From Afifellaceae bacterium (lineage in GTDB: Bacteria; Pseudomonadota; Alphaproteobacteria; Rhizobiales; Afifellaceae), in contig JANQRH010000013.1 of assembly GCA_028284625.1 (NCBI GenBank), forward strand, positions 124,001 through 188,000: DNA of 64,000 bases, read 5' to 3'. Both the position numbers and the translations under genes were made by a program. Positions 17,686 through 25,101 of this stretch are shown in pieces; positions within the stretch are counted from its first letter, which is position 1, and the number at the start of each line of letters is the position of its first letter. The notes beneath the pieces were generated by a model. The model worked only from the letters and a program-made list of their open reading frames with translations. It made no database searches and was not told the origin of the DNA.

Positions 17686-18018
17686 TCATTCCGTTCTTAA
17701 CAGCAGGACCACCCCGGCCGGATCGGACGTCCAGTGTCCATTGACGCCATCGAGCGGCTCAAGCTCGTCGCGTTTCGGGCTGCCGAGCTTCGCCAAGGAT
17801 TGGGCTGGGTCGTCCGTGATCAACTCAAGCCATACGTCCACCTGGCTCTGCCTTTCGATGCGGTCGATCCATAAGGTCATGTCGCCGAATGCAAAGCAGA
17901 CGCTGTTGGCAAGTTCCCTTGTGACCTCAAGTCCGACGCGGTCGCGGTAATACGCGACGGTGTCGTCCCACCGATGAAGCGGGACTTTGATCGCGATGTT
18001 TTTCCCCGGCCGGATCAT
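17686..18018 (-). CDS. VOC (glyoxalase/bleomycin-resistance fold) protein, last gene of the RiPP operon
   Basis: This 110-residue protein has a single VOC-like beta-alpha-beta module: NIAIKVPLHRWDDTVAYYRD, then GLEVTRELANSVCFAFGDM, WLELITDDPAQSLAKL, and a C-terminal SDPAGVVLLLR strand. The start ATG at 18018 overlaps the TfuA-like stop (ATGA), so it is translationally coupled to the peptide-modifying genes. VOC proteins are metal enzymes or ligand-binding resistance proteins. Here it could tailor the modified peptide, bind a metal with it, or give immunity; none is proven. No other gene between it and the convergent thiolase. Confidence 0.82.
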   Translation of the reverse strand: MIRPGKNIAIKVPLHRWDDTVAYYRDRVGLEVTRELANSVCFAFGDMTLWIDRIERQSQVDVWLELITDDPAQSLAKLGSPKRDELEPLDGVNGHWTSDPAGVVLLLRTE

Positions 18019-18788
18019 GAGCGAACCTCTATCGGCGCGGCGTTCGCGCCCGTATCCCGCCCGGCGAGCTTCTCCGCCCGCCGCAGCGTCAGGAGCCATG
18101 TCGCCGTGGGCTCCACGCGCCAATCCGGCGGCGGGCGCCGCTCCGGCTCCAGATAGTCCATATAGGCGAGCAACGCCAAAGCGTCCTGGCGCTTCACGTC
18201 AAGCCGGCAGCTCTTGATCAGTGCCTTCAACCGTTCGCCGCGCGAGCCCTTGTCGAACCCGGCATGTGCGAGGATCGCTGGATAGGTGCGTTCCTTGAAG
18301 AACAGCGCGCGTGCGCTTCTATCCAGGTGCGCCGCCTCATCTGCACTGATCGCGCCAAGCTTGGCGAAGTGCTGGATCGTCGCCTCGACATTGACCAGCG
18401 CCTCCGTCAGCGGCGCATGGTCGAGCTCCTCCGGCGCGTGAAGCTGTGCCACGGCCGCATCGTCCACAAGCTCGCCGGAATGGTAACGCTCAAACACCGC
18501 CCCGATTCCGATCATGCCGAAGGCGGCGCATTCCGCAGCGCGCAGCGCACCCATGCTCGCCGCGCCATAGATCGCAACGCCCTGTTCGATCGCAAAGAGG
18601 ATTTCCTTGTGCCAGACGGCGGCGACATCTTCGTAGCGGCCGTCGATCAGCCCGATGGCCGTGGCGCCCTCCACGACCGCACGCGCAATGTCACCTTGGC
18701 CGGCAGGTGCGCAACAACGAAGCGCTTCGGAATGCTTGGCCGCCCAGTTCGTGCCGTGGAGGCTCGGGCCCGCGAAGAGAACCTTCAT
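18015..18788 (-). CDS. TfuA-like protein, YcaO partner
   Basis: A 257-residue protein beginning MKVLFAGPSLHG and continuing with ARAVVEGATAIGLIDGRYEDVAAVWHKEILFA and VAIYGAASMGALRAAE, the hallmark pattern of the TfuA-like core domain. In methanogens and in thioamide-type RiPP pathways TfuA acts with YcaO, apparently handling sulfur delivery for backbone thioamidation. The start at 18788 overlaps the ycaO stop (ATGA, 18785-18788) and its stop overlaps the VOC start. This fixes it as the partner of the adjacent YcaO. The C-terminal part has no recognisable domain. Confidence 0.92.
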   Translation of the reverse strand: MKVLFAGPSLHGTNWAAKHSEALRCCAPAGQGDIARAVVEGATAIGLIDGRYEDVAAVWHKEILFAIEQGVAIYGAASMGALRAAECAAFGMIGIGAVFERYHSGELVDDAAVAQLHAPEELDHAPLTEALVNVEATIQHFAKLGAISADEAAHLDRSARALFFKERTYPAILAHAGFDKGSRGERLKALIKSCRLDVKRQDALALLAYMDYLEPERRPPPDWRVEPTATWLLTLRRAEKLAGRDTGANAAPIEVRS

Positions 18789-20053
18789 TGCGCATCCATG
18801 ATGGCTTTGAGCGCCCGCCGACCATAGCGCTGGCGGCGGTCGCCGGGCGGACTTTCCAGCCCCGGAATGAGCGCCCGCGCAGCCGCAAAGCCGCCGTGTT
18901 CTTCTCCCGCATCCAGTGTCACAATCACCGCCGATCCGATCCCCGCATCGACAAGGCGCTGGAGGATGAACCGCAGATTGTCGGCCGGATCCGGCACGTC
19001 GGCGAGGTCGGTGGAGGGCCGCGCATGCGGCGTCGCACTGAGATAGGCCGTCAGGTCGGCCTTGAGCTCCGTTCCGTAGAGATTCGGATCGAAATCGTCG
19101 CGCGCCCCGGTGATACTGGTGACGCGGCTCTGCGCCGCTTCGGTGATGGCGCGAATGGCGGCGCGCGCCGGCGACGGGTGGGCGCCCATGCCGCTGGAGA
19201 GGTCGAAGTGCTTCCACAAATCCTCGCGGCCTTTAGGTGTGGGCGCGATGGTAGAGAAGTAGACCGGCACCCCGATGTCGCTGGTGATGTCAAAGAGCCG
19301 GAGTTGGAAACCCGCCGCGTCGATCTGCTCGGCGAGATCGGTGACCGCGTCGTCCTCAAGCGTCGCCGGGTCGACGCAGCGATCGTGCACCTCTTGATCG
19401 GAACGGAAGTTCCAGAGCGCGCTTGCGTCGCGTTCGATGCGCTCCAGCAGCCCATGCACGACCGCCTCTAAAAGCACATTGCCCGACGCCAGCCCGTCGC
19501 TCGTCTGCCAGTATCGGCTCGGCGTCTCGCCCTTGCCGGCCGGATCGAGGGTGATCATGTCGGCAGGCACCCACGCCGCCGCATGCTGAAGAAGGTCGAA
19601 GCCCTCCACCCAGGCGACGCTCTCCGTCTCCGAAAGCGGCTGCTCGCCGCGCTTCAGCATGTTGTTGAACGGCATGATGCGCTGGCCGTCGGCGGCGAGC
19701 GCCTGCATGGAGCCGGTGCGCACCGGGATGGCACAGGCCTCGGCGGTCGCCAGCTCCGCCGCTTCCATCAATGCGGAAGCTTGCGCGGCCGGCTCGTCGA
19801 GGCCCTTGCCCTGGCTGACGGCAAGCGTCTTGGAATTGGGCCGGACCGCCATCCACACAGGGATGCCGATCCGGTCCAGTCCCGTCACATCGGCCAGCCG
19901 GGTGATCCCGAACCGGCCGAACATCGACCGCACGCGGTCGACGGTTTCGTCTGAGCGGCGCAGCCGATCGGAGTGATCCTCGGCTGCGCCGCGCGTCTTC
20001 AACAGCGCGATCTCCGCGTCAAGGAAGTCGGGAAGTCGCGCTGCATCCATCAC
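18785..20053 (-). CDS. YcaO-domain protein (TfuA-associated, probable peptide thioamidation)
   Basis: A 422-residue single-domain YcaO. Recognisable parts are ASALMEAAELATAEACAIPV and LLERIERDASALW (the ATP/Mg-binding Glu-rich helices) and HPSPARAAIRAITEAAQSR, which also carries family-conserved acidic residues. It has no C-terminal PxPxP tail, which is present in most azoline-forming YcaOs, and no fused E1-like or leader-binding partner is nearby. With TfuA next door, ATP-dependent backbone amide activation for thioamidation is most likely. The start is GTG 20053 or ATG 20050, 6-9 bases after the precursor stop, with GAGG upstream. The presumed substrate is the repeat precursor directly upstream. 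Confidence 0.9.
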   Translation of the reverse strand: MMDAARLPDFLDAEIALLKTRGAAEDHSDRLRRSDETVDRVRSMFGRFGITRLADVTGLDRIGIPVWMAVRPNSKTLAVSQGKGLDEPAAQASALMEAAELATAEACAIPVRTGSMQALAADGQRIMPFNNMLKRGEQPLSETESVAWVEGFDLLQHAAAWVPADMITLDPAGKGETPSRYWQTSDGLASGNVLLEAVVHGLLERIERDASALWNFRSDQEVHDRCVDPATLEDDAVTDLAEQIDAAGFQLRLFDITSDIGVPVYFSTIAPTPKGREDLWKHFDLSSGMGAHPSPARAAIRAITEAAQSRVTSITGARDDFDPNLYGTELKADLTAYLSATPHARPSTDLADVPDPADNLRFILQRLVDAGIGSAVIVTLDAGEEHGGFAAARALIPGLESPPGDRRQRYGRRALKAIMDAQ

Positions 20054-20059
20054 TGCGCC

Positions 20060-20773
20060 TCAGCGGCTCGGGAAGTAGTGATGCGAAGCGGCATCCGAAC
20101 GCCCTTCCGCTTCCTGAACGACTTCGACGCCACGGTTCTTCGGGAAGTAGTGATGCGGGGCCGCATCGGAACGGCTTTCTGTCGCTCCCGCGATCTCAAT
20201 GCGCTCCGCTTTACCGCCCCTGTTGGGGAAGTAGTGATGCGAAGCGGCATCCGAACGCCCCTCCGCCTCCTGAACGACTTCGACGCCACGGTTCGGGAAG
20301 TAGTGATGCGACGCCGCGTCGGAGCGGGCCTTTGCCTCACCAGCAACTTCGATCGTCTCCGCCTTGCCACCCCTGTTGGGGAAGTAGTGGTGCGAAGCGG
20401 CGTCGGAACGCCCCTCCGCTTCCTGAACGACCTCGACGCCGCGGTTCGGGAAGTAGTGATGCGAGGCCGCATCGGAACGGCTTTCTGCCGCCCCCGCGAT
20501 CTCGATGCGCTCCGCCTTGCCACCTCTGTTGGGGAAGTAGTGATGCGAAGCGGCGTCGGAACGGCCCTCTGCTTCCTGAACGACATCGACGCCACGGTTC
20601 GGGAAGTAGTGATGCGAGGCCGCATCAGGCCGCGCTCTGGTAACCGCCTCGAGGTCGGCATCCTGGAAATCGTGCCCGTCAGTAGCATCGGCTCGCTCAA
20701 CCGTGCCGGCCTCTAGGTCAGCGATCCACATTGAATCGTCTTTGGCAAGGCGGAATAGAACGATATACGTCAT
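20060..20773 (-). CDS. Repetitive RiPP precursor peptide with eight HHYFP cores
   Basis: The 237-residue product has a leader (residues 1-47, MTYIVLFRLAKDDSMW at the N terminus, then acidic) followed by eight repeats. Each holds (R)SDAASHHYFPNRG. HHYFP starts at residues 54, 77, 105, 128, 156, 179, 207 and 231. Two spacer types alternate: a 23-residue unit with VEVVQEAEG and a 28-residue unit with GKAERIEIAG. Copy 7 is altered (AAPHHYFPKNRG) and copy 8 ends HHYFPSR at the stop. The start ATG has AAAAGGAGAAAG upstream, a strong ribosome-binding site. The next gene is YcaO, then TfuA, so the repeats are the likely modified cores. Flanking Arg residues could be cleavage sites (inference). I know of no described family with this core. 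Confidence 0.92.
   Translation of the reverse strand: MTYIVLFRLAKDDSMWIADLEAGTVERADATDGHDFQDADLEAVTRARPDAASHHYFPNRGVDVVQEAEGRSDAASHHYFPNRGGKAERIEIAGAAESRSDAASHHYFPNRGVEVVQEAEGRSDAASHHYFPNRGGKAETIEVAGEAKARSDAASHHYFPNRGVEVVQEAEGRSDAASHHYFPNRGGKAERIEIAGATESRSDAAPHHYFPKNRGVEVVQEAEGRSDAASHHYFPSR
20063..20632 (-). repeat. Eight-unit tandem coding repeat with alternating 69- and 84-base periods
   Basis: On the plus strand the conserved block GAAGTAGTGATGCG (one copy has GGTG) begins at 20072, 20144, 20228, 20297, 20381, 20450, 20534 and 20603. The spacings are 72, 84, 69, 84, 69, 84 and 69 bases. The 72 reflects a three-base insertion in copy 7. The array therefore grew as a 153-base two-unit block. 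The reading frame is kept throughout, so selection is on the protein. Confidence 0.95.
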
Positions 20774-20828
20774 AGCTTTCTCCTTTTCTGGTCGACAAAA
20801 ATTTGGCGCAAAACGCCGCCATCACGCG

Positions 20829-20846
20829 CAGGCTCAGTCGAGCCTG
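20829..20846. promoter_or_regulatory. Inverted repeat between regulator end and precursor start
   Basis: CAGGCTC-AGTC-GAGCCTG is a perfect 7-base inverted repeat lying 56 bases upstream of the precursor start codon and 186 bases downstream of the regulator stop. It could be a terminator hairpin of the regulator transcript (no U-tract seen on that strand) or an operator for the precursor operon. The rest of 20774-21031 holds no supported gene. Confidence 0.35.
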
Positions 20847-21031
20847 GAGTGAACTTCAGTTCGTTTTCGAGGGTGTGCCGGCTATTGCCGGCCGGGCCCC
20901 AACCGCCCGTTGCTATGCTTGCGCTGCTCTACCGTGTTGGCGTGCAGAGCGACGCCAGCAGACGCTCAGCGTGTCGGAGGGGCAGAATGAGTTTTTCTCA
21001 TGATCACCTCACTTCGTGTTGTCCGCCCGGT

Positions 21032-23020
21032 TCATTCGAAGCCCGCTTCTCGAAGCCCTTGCTCATAGTGCTTCGCGTAGTGGGGGTCTTGAATCGGCAC
21101 GATCGAGAGCCAGTTTGATATGCTGAAGCCCGGGTGGATATCCTTGGTCTTCTCCACGTAGAAGCGCGCTGTTTGCGCGTCGCCCAGCATCGCGTGGGAT
21201 GCGGCCATGAGCCGATAGGCCGCGCTTTGGTCACGCATGTGACCCATGCATTCAATCGCATCGCTGTAGCGCTGCAGGTGGTAATTGGTGCCTGCTGCGG
21301 CCCACCAATATTGGTCCGGGCAAAGGGGATTCAGCTCGATTGCTTTGGTTATCTTTTGAAGTGCCGCTTGGAAGTCGCAAGTATGAGAGAACGCATCCGC
21401 CAAATCGTGCAGAAGGTCGGCGAATTGTGGACTGCGATCTTCAGCGTGGCCGAGGGCCGCGACGCTCTCGTCGAAGCGTCCGGCGTAAAGTCTGCACACG
21501 CCGAGCTCGCGATAGCCGCGGGCATCGTCCGGATCGATCTCCTGTGACAACAGCGCCAGCCGCTCCGCTTCCCCAAGAAGCTCACTGTCGCCGCGCGCCA
21601 TCAAAAGCCATTCCAGCAAATATGTTCTCGCCAGGGCGCTGAGCGCGGGCACGAAGCTTGAGCAAGCGCCGACCGCCGCCTTGAAGTGGCGCCTTGCGCG
21701 GCGAACGCTGGGCAGGTCCAGCGCCCGCAGATGCTTCTGGCCGGCCAGATAGAGATGGTAGGCCGTCGGATCGGGCAGAGTCTCGTAGCGCGCCAGTTCG
21801 GCGCGTTCGATCCGCTCGATCAGCGTCACGATGATCCGAACAGAGAGCTCGTTGTATTGGTGGGCGATCGTGTCCTGATCGAGCAGGTAGTTGTCCACCC
21901 AAAGAATCTCGCGTGTCGCAGCATCCAGCAAACTCACCCTAAGCGTCGGGTTGCTGCCGCGGATCTTGAGCCGCGTCTCCACGGCATAGGAAATTCGGAA
22001 CTTGCCGAGCAGTGCGTGCTTTCCGCTTCGGCTCAATCGCGCCGCCGTATAGGGCGCCACAACCGAAAGCGCCTTGGATCGGCAAAGCCCGATTGTCACA
22101 TCTTCAATCAGGGCATCCGCTAGTTGATGCGCAAAGTCCTGCCCGCCGAGCGGCGGGGGCGGCAGTACCGAGACCCGCGGTGTCTGCGCGCGATCAAGAA
22201 GCGGCAACAGTGAGTCATCGGGCTCAGGCGCAGTCGGATCCTGCTCACCCTCATCCAGCCCCGCATACGCAGGGGCGGCTACCGCCTTTGGCGCCGCTTT
22301 TGGCAACAGGGTCTGATAAAGCCCTCGCGTCGCCTCATCGGGCTGAACGTTCAGTTCATCGCCGAGGCTGGCCTTGAGGTGTTCGTACACGTCCCGGACA
22401 CGCGCCGGTTCGCCGTCTTCGGCATGAAGGCGCATCAGCGTTCGATGTGCGATCTCGTTGTAAGGGTCGACCTCGCGCAGCCGCCGCGCGGCAACCTTGA
22501 TCTTCACGCGGTCGGCCTTGCTGTCCAACGGCTCCAGCCGATTGGCCACCGTCGCCACGAAGGCGTCACGGAGAATGGTTCGCTGCTGCTGCAGCCAGGA
22601 TTGGAAGTCCGAACCCTCCCAATCGATGCCCTCCAAAAGGTCTCCGCAATAAAGATCGCAGAGCGTCTCAAGGTCGGCTGAATCCCGATCCGTCACGACC
22701 TTCTGGAACGCGATCAGATCGATAAAGGCGGAGGCGCTAACAAGCTCTACATGGTTTCGGCCGTTGCGGATGAGTTCAAAGCCATCTTCCTCTTGGCGCG
22801 TCGTCACACGCGACAGGAACTTGCGCAGATTGGCCGCGGCTGCCTTGGATTCGGAGTTTTCCCAGAGGAGCTGGCGCAGCGTGCCGCGGCGTGCCGGGCC
22901 GGCGCGCTCCGTTAGGACGAGATAGGCTAGCAGGGCAAATGTTTTGGCCGGCACGGCGATCGGGCGTTGCCGATCATCGAGCAATCGCGGCTGGCCAAAA
23001 AGCATAAGCCTGCACTTCAT
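21032..23020 (-). CDS. SARP/BTAD-type transcriptional regulator with TPR domain
   Basis: A 662-residue protein. Residues 1-95 are a winged-helix DNA-binding domain of the SARP/OmpR type (LMLFGQPRLLDD, FALLAYLVLTERAGPARRGTL, then LRKFLSRV). Residues about 100-245 are a bacterial transcriptional activation (BTAD) domain ending in RVRDVYEHLKASLGDEL. After a Pro-rich linker comes a TolB-N/adenylate-cyclase-associated-like domain (about 285-400), then TPR-like helices (about 420-640). Such proteins activate secondary-metabolite or stress operons. It lies upstream of the precursor operon on the same strand and divergent from the subtilase, so it is the likely local activator. Confidence 0.85.
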   Translation of the reverse strand: MKCRLMLFGQPRLLDDRQRPIAVPAKTFALLAYLVLTERAGPARRGTLRQLLWENSESKAAAANLRKFLSRVTTRQEEDGFELIRNGRNHVELVSASAFIDLIAFQKVVTDRDSADLETLCDLYCGDLLEGIDWEGSDFQSWLQQQRTILRDAFVATVANRLEPLDSKADRVKIKVAARRLREVDPYNEIAHRTLMRLHAEDGEPARVRDVYEHLKASLGDELNVQPDEATRGLYQTLLPKAAPKAVAAPAYAGLDEGEQDPTAPEPDDSLLPLLDRAQTPRVSVLPPPPLGGQDFAHQLADALIEDVTIGLCRSKALSVVAPYTAARLSRSGKHALLGKFRISYAVETRLKIRGSNPTLRVSLLDAATREILWVDNYLLDQDTIAHQYNELSVRIIVTLIERIERAELARYETLPDPTAYHLYLAGQKHLRALDLPSVRRARRHFKAAVGACSSFVPALSALARTYLLEWLLMARGDSELLGEAERLALLSQEIDPDDARGYRELGVCRLYAGRFDESVAALGHAEDRSPQFADLLHDLADAFSHTCDFQAALQKITKAIELNPLCPDQYWWAAAGTNYHLQRYSDAIECMGHMRDQSAAYRLMAASHAMLGDAQTARFYVEKTKDIHPGFSISNWLSIVPIQDPHYAKHYEQGLREAGFE

Positions 23021-23278
23021 CGATACAGCCTTAGGTTGCTCTCTCTGTTTAGTCGGCAGAAAACCTCAAGTAGAATCTCCCGCTGATAGGGACAATTCCC
23101 CAAACGTTCCCGCCAACTTTGACGATAGTATTTGGTTAACGGCGTGTAAATTCATGCGCCGGCGTACCGGAATCCGCTTGTCACGTTTGCGCCACGCTTT
23201 CTCGTCTGCCACGCCTGCCACGCTCTTGCCACGCGCCCCGTTGTTCAATCTTGAAAGATAGCAACGGCGATCAGTTCA

Positions 23279-24700
23279 ATGGAACGATACTACACCATCC
23301 TCACCGACAGGGGAGGCCGGTTCCCGGCGCGGCATCTTCTCGGGCGATCGGAGTTTGAGCAGCCTCTCGAGATGGCCTCCAGGCTCATGGCGGACCCGCC
23401 GCAGCCAGCCATCCATCGCGAGCGCTTGACGGCGCCGGAGCTTCAAGAATTGGAGCAGGAGCCTGATTTCGTCGCCGCGGCGGAGATCATGAGGACCAGG
23501 CTTCTGGCCCCAGTGGTGGAAGAGGTTGCGCAAGAGGTTGGCCCGCCGGTGACCAAACGGGTGACCAGGCGTCAGCGTCGGCAGTCCTGGGGAATCGGCG
23601 CGGTGGAGGCCGACAAGTCAAAGTTCACGGGTGCGGGGGTCACCGTGGCGCTCCTCGACACCGGAATTGACGCCTCGCACGCGGCTTTTGACGGGGTCGA
23701 ACTGGTGGAGCGGGACTTTACCGGCTTCGGGAACGGCGACCTCGACGGTCACGGCACGCATTGTGCTGGCGTTCTGTTTGGGCGCAACGTGGAGGGGGTA
23801 CGCATCGGTGTGGCGCCGGGAATCCGCAACGCTCTCATTGGAAAGATCGTTGGGCCGGAGGGCGGCGACACCGACATGATGGTTCGCGGCGTCTGCTGGG
23901 CACATGAAGGCGGCGCGCGCGTTATATCGATGTCGGCCGGCTTCGATTTCGACGCCACGTTGAACGAACGGCTCGCGCAAGGGTGGCCGTCAGGCCTTGC
24001 GACTTCCGCGACGCTGGAAGCCTATCGCAGCAATCTGAAGCTGCTGGATCGCTTGCTGCAGATGCTCCGCCTGCAAGAGCCCTCAACCGGCGGTGCGATT
24101 ATCGTTGCAGCGGCCGGCAACGACAGCAGCCGCGATGGGGCCAGCGAGTTCGTCACAAGCGCCTGCCCGCCGGCCTCGTCAGACAAGGTCATCTCTGTGG
24201 GCTCAATTGATCCCGATTCGTCCGGAACGGGCTACCGCGTGTCTAGCTTCTCAAACAGCAGCGTGGAGATCGTTGCGCCAGGACGCAACATCGTCTCGGC
24301 TGGCGTCGGAGGCGGGCTCAAGACCATGAGCGGCACCAGCGTGGCCGCGCCGCATGTGGCCGGCGTAGCAGCGCTCTGGTGGCAGGCGGTCCGGCAATCG
24401 GAGCTGCCCGCCAACGCCACTTTGGTGCGCGGCAAGCTGTTTGCGGGCGCGCGCAGCGTCGGTTTCGCTCCAGCCGTCCACCCGGCCGAGCGCGGCGCCG
24501 GGCGAATCGTGGCGCCGCAGGACGGATTGGCGGTTTCCACCCGCCGCGCGGCCTCGCCGGCTGAATGGCATGACCAGCTCTGTCCGGAACAGCCGGAAAT
24601 CGGCGCAAAACTGGCCGCTGGCGCGGTTGTGGAGCCGATTGCCGTCGGCGCCGGAGCCGCGAATTCCGGCCTGTCACGCAGCCGGCGGAGCCTCAGCTAG
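23279..24700 (+). CDS. Subtilisin-like (S8) serine protease
   Basis: The 473-residue protein has the complete catalytic triad: ALLDTGIDASH (Asp127), DGHGTHCAG (His158) and MSGTSVAAPHVAG (Ser354), plus the oxyanion Asn in VAAAGND (Asn281). Residues 1-105 form a prodomain-like or substrate-binding region rich in Glu and Arg. There is no hydrophobic signal peptide at the chosen ATG, suggesting a cytosolic enzyme. It is divergent from the SARP-like regulator by 258 bases. Subtilases mature several RiPPs (for example cyanobactins), so it may cut the repeat precursor; this is inference from context. Confidence 0.88.
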   Translation: MERYYTILTDRGGRFPARHLLGRSEFEQPLEMASRLMADPPQPAIHRERLTAPELQELEQEPDFVAAAEIMRTRLLAPVVEEVAQEVGPPVTKRVTRRQRRQSWGIGAVEADKSKFTGAGVTVALLDTGIDASHAAFDGVELVERDFTGFGNGDLDGHGTHCAGVLFGRNVEGVRIGVAPGIRNALIGKIVGPEGGDTDMMVRGVCWAHEGGARVISMSAGFDFDATLNERLAQGWPSGLATSATLEAYRSNLKLLDRLLQMLRLQEPSTGGAIIVAAAGNDSSRDGASEFVTSACPPASSDKVISVGSIDPDSSGTGYRVSSFSNSSVEIVAPGRNIVSAGVGGGLKTMSGTSVAAPHVAGVAALWWQAVRQSELPANATLVRGKLFAGARSVGFAPAVHPAERGAGRIVAPQDGLAVSTRRAASPAEWHDQLCPEQPEIGAKLAAGAVVEPIAVGAGAANSGLSRSRRSLS

Positions 24701-24738
24701 GGGGTGTGTCACGCTTCAGCCACGCCGGGGCAGATTGA

Positions 24739-25017
24739 ATGATGGCACTGGTCACCGAAAAACAGGGGATCCGGGCCATGAGTTTGAGTGAGACCAGCAA
24801 TCTGGGCGACTCAAAGCGTCTCGACGAGGTGAGGGCGAAGATTTTCTACCTGGCGAGCGACGTGGAGTCGGCCAGTGAACCCGCCGCGATCATGCTCCGC
24901 GCGGTGGCGGAATCCATTGTCGATGGCGCCGACCGCGCCGATCGGCTGAACGGCAGTGCCGCGCTCAACGGCGTCGTATCCTCGCTCCGCTACGCCGGTG
25001 CGAACGGTATGCGTTAG
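24739..25017 (+). CDS. Small protein of unknown function, downstream of the subtilase
   Basis: The 92-residue product is not recognised. It is mainly helical in character (LDEVRAKIFYLASDVESAS, AAIMLRAVAESIVDGADRAD) and has no transmembrane segment or signal peptide. It follows the S8 protease by 38 bases on the same strand, so it may share its transcript. Possible starts are the tandem ATG at 24739/24742 or ATG 24778 (79 residues). It could be a protease partner, an immunity protein or unrelated. Confidence 0.6.
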   Translation: MMALVTEKQGIRAMSLSETSNLGDSKRLDEVRAKIFYLASDVESASEPAAIMLRAVAESIVDGADRADRLNGSAALNGVVSSLRYAGANGMR

Positions 25018-25101
25018 CGCTCAATAGGTCCGAGCCGCCACGCTTCCCGGCGGCCCGGGCGCATGCGGCGCGTCGATACTCATGGGCGTGGAAGTCACGC
25101 G

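Noticed and set aside
20063..20632. CRISPR-like array of regular repeats
   Set aside because: The units are 69-84 bases, spacers recur in two types, and the whole array is an open frame encoding peptide repeats. There are no cas genes.
19973..20716. A 247-codon open frame on the plus strand through the repeat array
   Set aside because: It is the antisense shadow of the repeat precursor and YcaO start. It has no ribosome-binding site or recognisable domain, and the minus-strand frame has a strong start and conserved cores.
20803..21003. A 66-codon frame on the plus strand upstream of the precursor
   Set aside because: It has no ribosome-binding site or similarity, and lies over inverted repeats in a promoter region.
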